A stretch of DNA of 64,000 nucleotides from Theobroma cacao (lineage: Eukaryota; Streptophyta; Magnoliopsida; Malvales; Malvaceae), in contig NC_030858.1 in assembly GCF_000208745.1 (NCBI RefSeq), positions 36,733,283-36,797,282 on the forward strand, written 5' to 3'. Every line of letters begins with the position of its first letter. Position 1 is the stretch's first letter. Both the position numbers and the translations under genes were made by a program. This document shows, piece by piece, positions 58,534 through 64,000 of the stretch. Below the pieces are notes generated by a model. It made no database searches, was not told the DNA's origin, and saw only the letters and a program-made list of their open reading frames with translations.

Positions 58534-61500
58534 TTAATGTTGAGGTAAAGCTGGTCTCTTTTCCAACGCCTCGTATTGGATAACAAAATTATCCTGCAGT
58601 CAAGATAATACAGTCAGCATTCAGCAACTAGAGTCTCAGCAAGAAGCAACATGAACTTTCAAAAGAAAACAGAAAGTAAGAAGCAACATAAGTAATGCCA
58701 AAGGAATAGAGCATGTCCAACCTTACGGATTGTTTCGAATGAGCTTGGATCAAAACAGTGATAAGAAGATCTCTCATACGTGTTTGTCTTGACAAGTGGC
58801 TCCAAATTAGGGACTCTTAAGAACCACAATCTGTGCTCCTTGTGGTAAAACCAGCCTCTGTTATAACTGCCCACAAGAAGTGTTAAATGAAGGTTGGAAA
58901 AAAGAATGTGCATAAATATCACACAATGCAATTCATTCAGTAGAGAGCATACAGTTCATTTGCAGCATATAATTGAGCTTCGTCTTTTGGCATGCTGCAT
59001 TAGAAACAGAGAAATACGAATGGCTAAGAATAAGATCTTGGAATATACAATACAAAAGCAACCAACATATAGAAGTACAAACACACCTGTAAAAGATATA
59101 GAATAATGTGTCCACTGTGAACTTAGAAAAATAACCTTGCTGCATACACCAAAAAGAAATCAGAACTACAGAAGAAAATTCAGACACTTGCATTAAGCAG
59201 GTTCTCAAAGGGCGAAAAGAGGAGAACAGCTCACATGTAAAGCTGGTGGTTGCTTAGCATAATAACATTGTGGCACTGTGAACTCTGGGTCACCCTTAGC
59301 TGGTTCATCAGACCATGGAGAACCAAAATTCTTGTGAAGATTTTCCGAGGAATTCAAATTTAACCCAAGTGTTGTCAGATCAATTCCAAGAGCAAGGGAA
59401 GTCAAATCAGGATCACTCATCCTAATTACACTTAGCAAACCAAGTAACCCAAAAGGATCTGGATTAGACTGTGCAGCCTGCATTGATTTCACGCCCGGTT
59501 CCCTAAATGACTGATTGACAGCTGATATCTGTTGCAGTCGAAACTGGGACTGGTTTGGGTGTTGCTGATACTGTTGGATGATCGGGTCATAACCCATACC
59601 AGAAACCGTATTTTGTGAGTTTAGAGGTCTTAGCCCAATCCCAGGTGGTCCGCTTGTCTGAAACAAAAATGAGAGGATTGGTTAGGACCAATTCTATTTA
59701 TCATCTACAAATAAGATAAAAACATCAATGCACACATGAACAATGTTATCATAAGAAATTCAAATCAATTGCTTCAACTTTCAACGGATCCTTTCTTTCC
59801 CATGCTGTACTAAGATTAAACGAAAAGGATGAATTTCACTTTCTTCCAGTCAGACCAACACTGAATCTCCAATCAGTCCACCTACTGAAACACTCTTCAC
59901 ATATGAATTATGATGTTTTAAATCAATTATGAATCTGTGCTCCCATGTACCATTTGAGAAAGATGCAGACCAAAAAAAAACAGACATTTTTCCCTGTACC
60001 CCTAATAACCTCTTAGTTACATTTGCAAGAAACCATTTACAGCACCAGACTACCACACCTGCGAGTGGTAGCTCGAATGTGAAGATGGGAAAATATCTGA
60101 GCCATGTAAATGGAGAAGATCTTGGTTGTTTACAGGTGAAAAGGAGACACCACTACTACTGGCTGATGGAGCATGTTGCTGTTGCTGCTGTGGGCGATGA
60201 GATGAATAGGATCCACCCAAGTTAAACCCTGCAGATCTCCCCATCTGTGCAAATTACACACAAGTATTAGAGAAAACTCATAATTGATACAGCCCGATAA
60301 TATTAAATTTTACTCTATTTTTTTAAGAAAATGAAGAAAAGGAAATAAATAACCCATAACATGTACAGCATGGAATCATTCAAAGAAATAAGAATATAAA
60401 AATAAACCAGAATTTTTAAAATTTGTAAAAGTAGAAACTCACAGAGAAGTGCTGCGATTGCATCATTGACATGGTATTGTCATGAAGTTGTTCTTTCTGG
60501 TGCAAATCCATTGCATAATCAGCATTACCACCTGTAATAATAATATGGTCAAGAACACAATGGTTAAAAAAACAATAATAGCATCATGCAAATGAAAAGT
60601 AAGCTATTAAATGCATTGATAAAACTACTATAAAGATTCAGTAGAGACAGCTAATATGCTAGAACGACTTTAAAACTAAGTACTGATATAACTTGAAGCT
60701 AGATTCTAAAGTACACAAAAAGTAATAAATAAATACAGCATTAATTTCTGTGAACCAGTAAGTAAAATACATTAAATCAAAACCAGGTCAAAGAATATCC
60801 GTGCACCTTTAAATCCGGGTAAAGCAGGGAAATCTTCATTTTGAATACTGAACTCTTGGTTTTGTTGAACAATGGGACTAAGACCTTGTTTTCGTAATGA
60901 ACCTGAAATTTATGAACTTAAATTATTAAAACTTCAGCAACAGGAAAAAAGACAAATAAAAAAAGAAAGAAGGCCTCTTTCTTCAATTACCCAATTGACC
61001 TTGAGGACCTCCAGCAGAACTAGGACGACTTGTCAACTGGGGGAAATCATTATTTATGTCAAAAGGGGAATTGTCATTTGTGTTCACATCATTCAGCATT
61101 CCCATAGAGCTAAGATTGTTCACAGCTTGAACATGGCTTTGGGAAAGTGGACCCCCAGCAGCAGGATAAGAACTGCCCAGCATCGAAATTACCTGAGGAG
61201 ATCCTGAATCCAGAGAGTGTCATTCATGTTAACTTAGCTAAACCAGTAAATCCACAAGATATAAATTCAATCATATAAACGCAATAATCCAAACAATAAA
61301 AAAATGAAACATGTAGTCAGGATCAGCTAACAATAAGAATCACATCAACTTCTAATACTGAGAAGTCAGAAGAGAGCAGCCACGAAGAACAATGCAAGAA
61401 AGGAAGCCAGAATACTCCTCAACCTCAACTATAAAGAAATTGAGAGAGACAGAGAGGTGGTAAATTAACCAAAAATATGCACATCATACTGATTTGTGCT

Positions 61501-63077
61501 AAAAAAATATTACTATAATAAATAAAAATAGAATGCAAGGGCATTTATAGCCAGCAGCAATAGTAACAAAACTTGTTTTGCTCAAGCCAACAACAAAATA
61601 TAGGGGTAATAGTTCATGGAACATACCTTGTGGAAGCACACCACTCATCAATCGATTCTGTCCCTGCACACTTAAACTTCCAGATCCACTATTGGCACCT
61701 AAATTCAAACGAGATGCAAGACCAGGTACAGATAATCCTCCTCCAGAGCTTATGCTCCTCCCAATGTTGCCTCCACCAACCATGTTTCCCATAGAACTTG
61801 TTATCCTAGGACCTGCATTTCCCAAAATTGGGGATACTCCCAATCCTGGAACTGCATTCCGGTTACCAATTGCAGCAGAGGTTGGCAGAATCCCAGGTAT
61901 AGAACCACCAACTCCATTTGTGTTACTACTAAATCCAGGGTTTCCTACAACACTAATACCTCCTCTATTTGTTACTCCTGAATGTCCATGGGAGCTGCCA
62001 TGAGATAACTGCAAAAGTGGCATCCATAAGAAAATGAAGTACATAGTAAAAGAATGTAAGATTTTTATTTTCTCCTATTATTTTCATTTTTATGTGTGTT
62101 TGCCCTATTGCCCATGCATGAAGGGGCAAGGAAACATGCAGCGTAAAAAGGTCCCAATCACAATATGGAAGGAATATTACACGTACCTGAGAAAGAGCAA
62201 CAGGTAGATTATTTGATGTAAATCGTCCACCAGAAAGGCTCCCAGTAGGCTGTTGAACCCCACCAGACGGAACATTATTTAATGTTGAGTTTCTTGATGT
62301 AAGCGTACCAGGCATGTTGGGAACATTAAAGCTGCCATGAATATTATGCAGGCCCTGAATAGTTCCTGCAAAAACAAAATGCAATTGCATGAGTTTAGAA
62401 GACCATAGATGAGTGGAAATCCAGTCAAATCTACCCACCAGTGTGATGGAAAACAGGGGAGGCTGCACCAGACTGACCAGAGAAAGATGTAGCAAAAGAA
62501 CGCCCGCTACTGTCTGGAAGATTTGATGCTGATCCGTTGATAGAAGACTGCAGTCAGATGCACATTATAGTTTCCAGTTAAAAAATAGACATGTAATTAA
62601 AAATACAAACCAGAATTTTCCAGGAAAAAGAATACAGACAACAGAAATGTACCACATTCCGATTTGATTGTAAATATCAATTAAAAGATACAAGACCAAA
62701 AATAGAAGAAGATTTCTAAACATTCAACCATCTATGATCTAGAAATGCCACCAATTTACTTTTCAAGGAACACATTCATACTCTAATGTACTAAAAATCA
62801 ACATGCCATAACATATTAATATCAACAACAAGCACATTCACATATATATAAACATATAGAAGCAACAGAACCCAATATGTTGCATCTAAAAACCACAAAA
62901 AAAGGCATATCTAGTTATCTACCGCTCAAAGAATAAAGTGCACCTACAGAAGCAACATACTTCATTAAGATAACGGAAAAATAATTGGTCCAAGAAACTA
63001 GATTAATTTTCAAAAAAATTGCAATTCTAAATAAATTGTTCGGTTAAAAGTGACAATACATTAAGTAACCCCGACAT
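58534..63077 (-). CDS. VIP2: CCR4-NOT complex subunit NOT2 (VIP2-like)
   Basis: Scaffold subunit of CCR4-NOT, acting in mRNA deadenylation and in transcription; the Arabidopsis relative VIP2/NOT2 also interacts with Agrobacterium VirE2. Thirteen coding exons join in phase to 664 aa, in transcription order: 63077-63060, 62547-62439, 62365-62187, 62008-61627, 61203-60991, 60902-60807, 60531-60443, 60244-60059, 59657-59235, 59139-59087, 58994-58953, 58866-58722, 58593-58534. The start MSGLLN is encoded by an 18-base exon and continues SSINGSASNLPDSSGRSFA. Residues 1 to about 530 are Gly/Ser/Asn/Gln-rich and probably disordered (SVPGLASRLNLGANSGSGS; SSHRPQQQQQHAPSA). The NOT2/3/5 box fills about 545-664: PQCYYAKQPPALHQGYF, LFYIFYSMPKDEAQLYAANE, LYNRGWFYHKEHRLWFLR, ending ALEKRPALPQH. 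No lesions. Confidence 0.93.
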
Positions 63078-64000
63078 TGCACAGGTGTCAATAGGTCATG
63101 CAAAAAATCATTCCTTGTTGAGAAGCAGCCCTTGGATGTCTTGAGTATAAATACACTGAATCCTGATTTGAGAAGCCGGTTACAATGAGTATCAGCTTAT
63201 AGCCTGAAAAGGACAACATGATTGTAAGAAACTAACCCCAAAATGCTATAAAGGAGGGGAGGACTTCACGGCAGTCAATGCTGAACCAACCCAATGTCAG
63301 TAGCAATACACTCCCAAAATACTTAAGATACATATAACAACAATAAACTAAACTTTTTCTTCCTATTTAGTCTATGTAATTGACACTTGAGAAAAAATAT
63401 CCAGTTAAGATTCTCAAAATCACATTCTTTTTATACCACTCATTTTTTTCTCAAATTAAATGCTAACCAAAGAATAAAAAAATCGAGAGACATATTACAA
63501 TGTAACATATCTTAAAATTAATGGGCTTTTATCTGCTCCTTCTTTAAAAAATATAGGCAGATAGCATTCCCAATAAATCAAACTCTATAGCACATATTTG
63601 AAATCCTTTGGCCTTGAAACCTTTACTCAGTATTGAAATTAAGAAAATTTTTCATGATAAGAAAAGACAGCAATGTTCAAACAAGTATAAAAAATAACAT
63701 CAATAAAACAAAACCATTTGGAGTGACAACAAATGAGAAAACAAACAAGAAAAGAGAGAATAAGTGCAATTCAGTGAAGGTCATCCCAACAAACTAATCA
63801 TTTGGTTTTTAATAAATGAGAAGAAAATGGACTTTTATTAGATTCCTATTTCCAATAACTAAATCCTCAATTATTTTGAAAAGTATTGAATAAAAAACCC
63901 TTAGACTACCATTCAGGTCAGTTCAGTTGAGCTAATCGAAAGGACGGTATCCACATTTTTCCTACAGTTTCTCAGTAGCCAAACAGCGACTTAAAACACA
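63078..64000. other. Presumed 5' leader, intron or promoter of the NOT2 gene
   Basis: AT-rich, no coding frame. It lies upstream of the NOT2 start on the minus strand; plant NOT2 genes often have a leader intron, but no clear splice pair was chosen. Confidence 0.4.

Overview
The window is plant nuclear DNA, most probably from a dicot. Genes are split by short AT-rich introns with GT-AG borders. Intergenic DNA is AT-rich and holds LINE, MITE and other repeat remnants, and the proteins are plant families (3-ketoacyl-CoA synthase, PGG-type ankyrin membrane protein, malectin-like/LRR proteins, a VIP2-type NOT2). I cannot name the species. A 680-base N gap (5957-6636) shows this is a draft assembly.

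Layout. 1-9.7 kb: an intact intronless 3-ketoacyl-CoA synthase gene (2197-3594, +), a TIR-bounded element containing the N gap, and two inverted copies of a ~195-bp repeat at 1-198 and 9442-9632. 9.7-14.4 kb: no gene, but a cluster of near-perfect hairpins (11785-11975) and a dispersed repeat. 14.4-17.6 kb: a nine-exon Nudix hydrolase of the plant NUDT9 type (301 aa), followed by a short LINE insertion with a 19-bp target-site duplication. 18.4-21.4 kb: coding-like remnants that I cannot identify. 25.6-28.3 kb: a three-exon ankyrin/PGG membrane protein (544 aa). 30.3-38.3 kb: a 20-exon E3 UFM1-protein ligase, UFL1 (814 aa).

38.5-58 kb is the most eventful part: a tandem family of three malectin-like/LRR membrane-protein genes without a kinase domain. 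Copy 1 (38567-45573) lost its start codon and most of its ectodomain, and a 3.5-kb 5'-truncated LINE sits in its last exon. Copy 2 (51399-54532) has an open frame of 553 aa. Copy 3 (55265-57937) has a frameshift and two in-frame stops. A fragment of UFL1 exon 9 and two copies of an unidentified antisense coding remnant travel with this array, so the duplicated block included the neighbouring UFL1 gene. A damaged RING-H2 gene lies at 47.0-47.4 kb.

58.5-63.1 kb (-): a complete 13-coding-exon NOT2/VIP2 gene of the CCR4-NOT complex (664 aa).

The genes do not form one pathway: they are ordinary neighbours (wax/VLCFA elongation, nucleotide clean-up, membrane signalling, UFMylation, cell-surface sensing, mRNA decay/transcription). 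All exon joins were read by eye from splice sites and phase, and family names rest on recognised sequence, not on a search.
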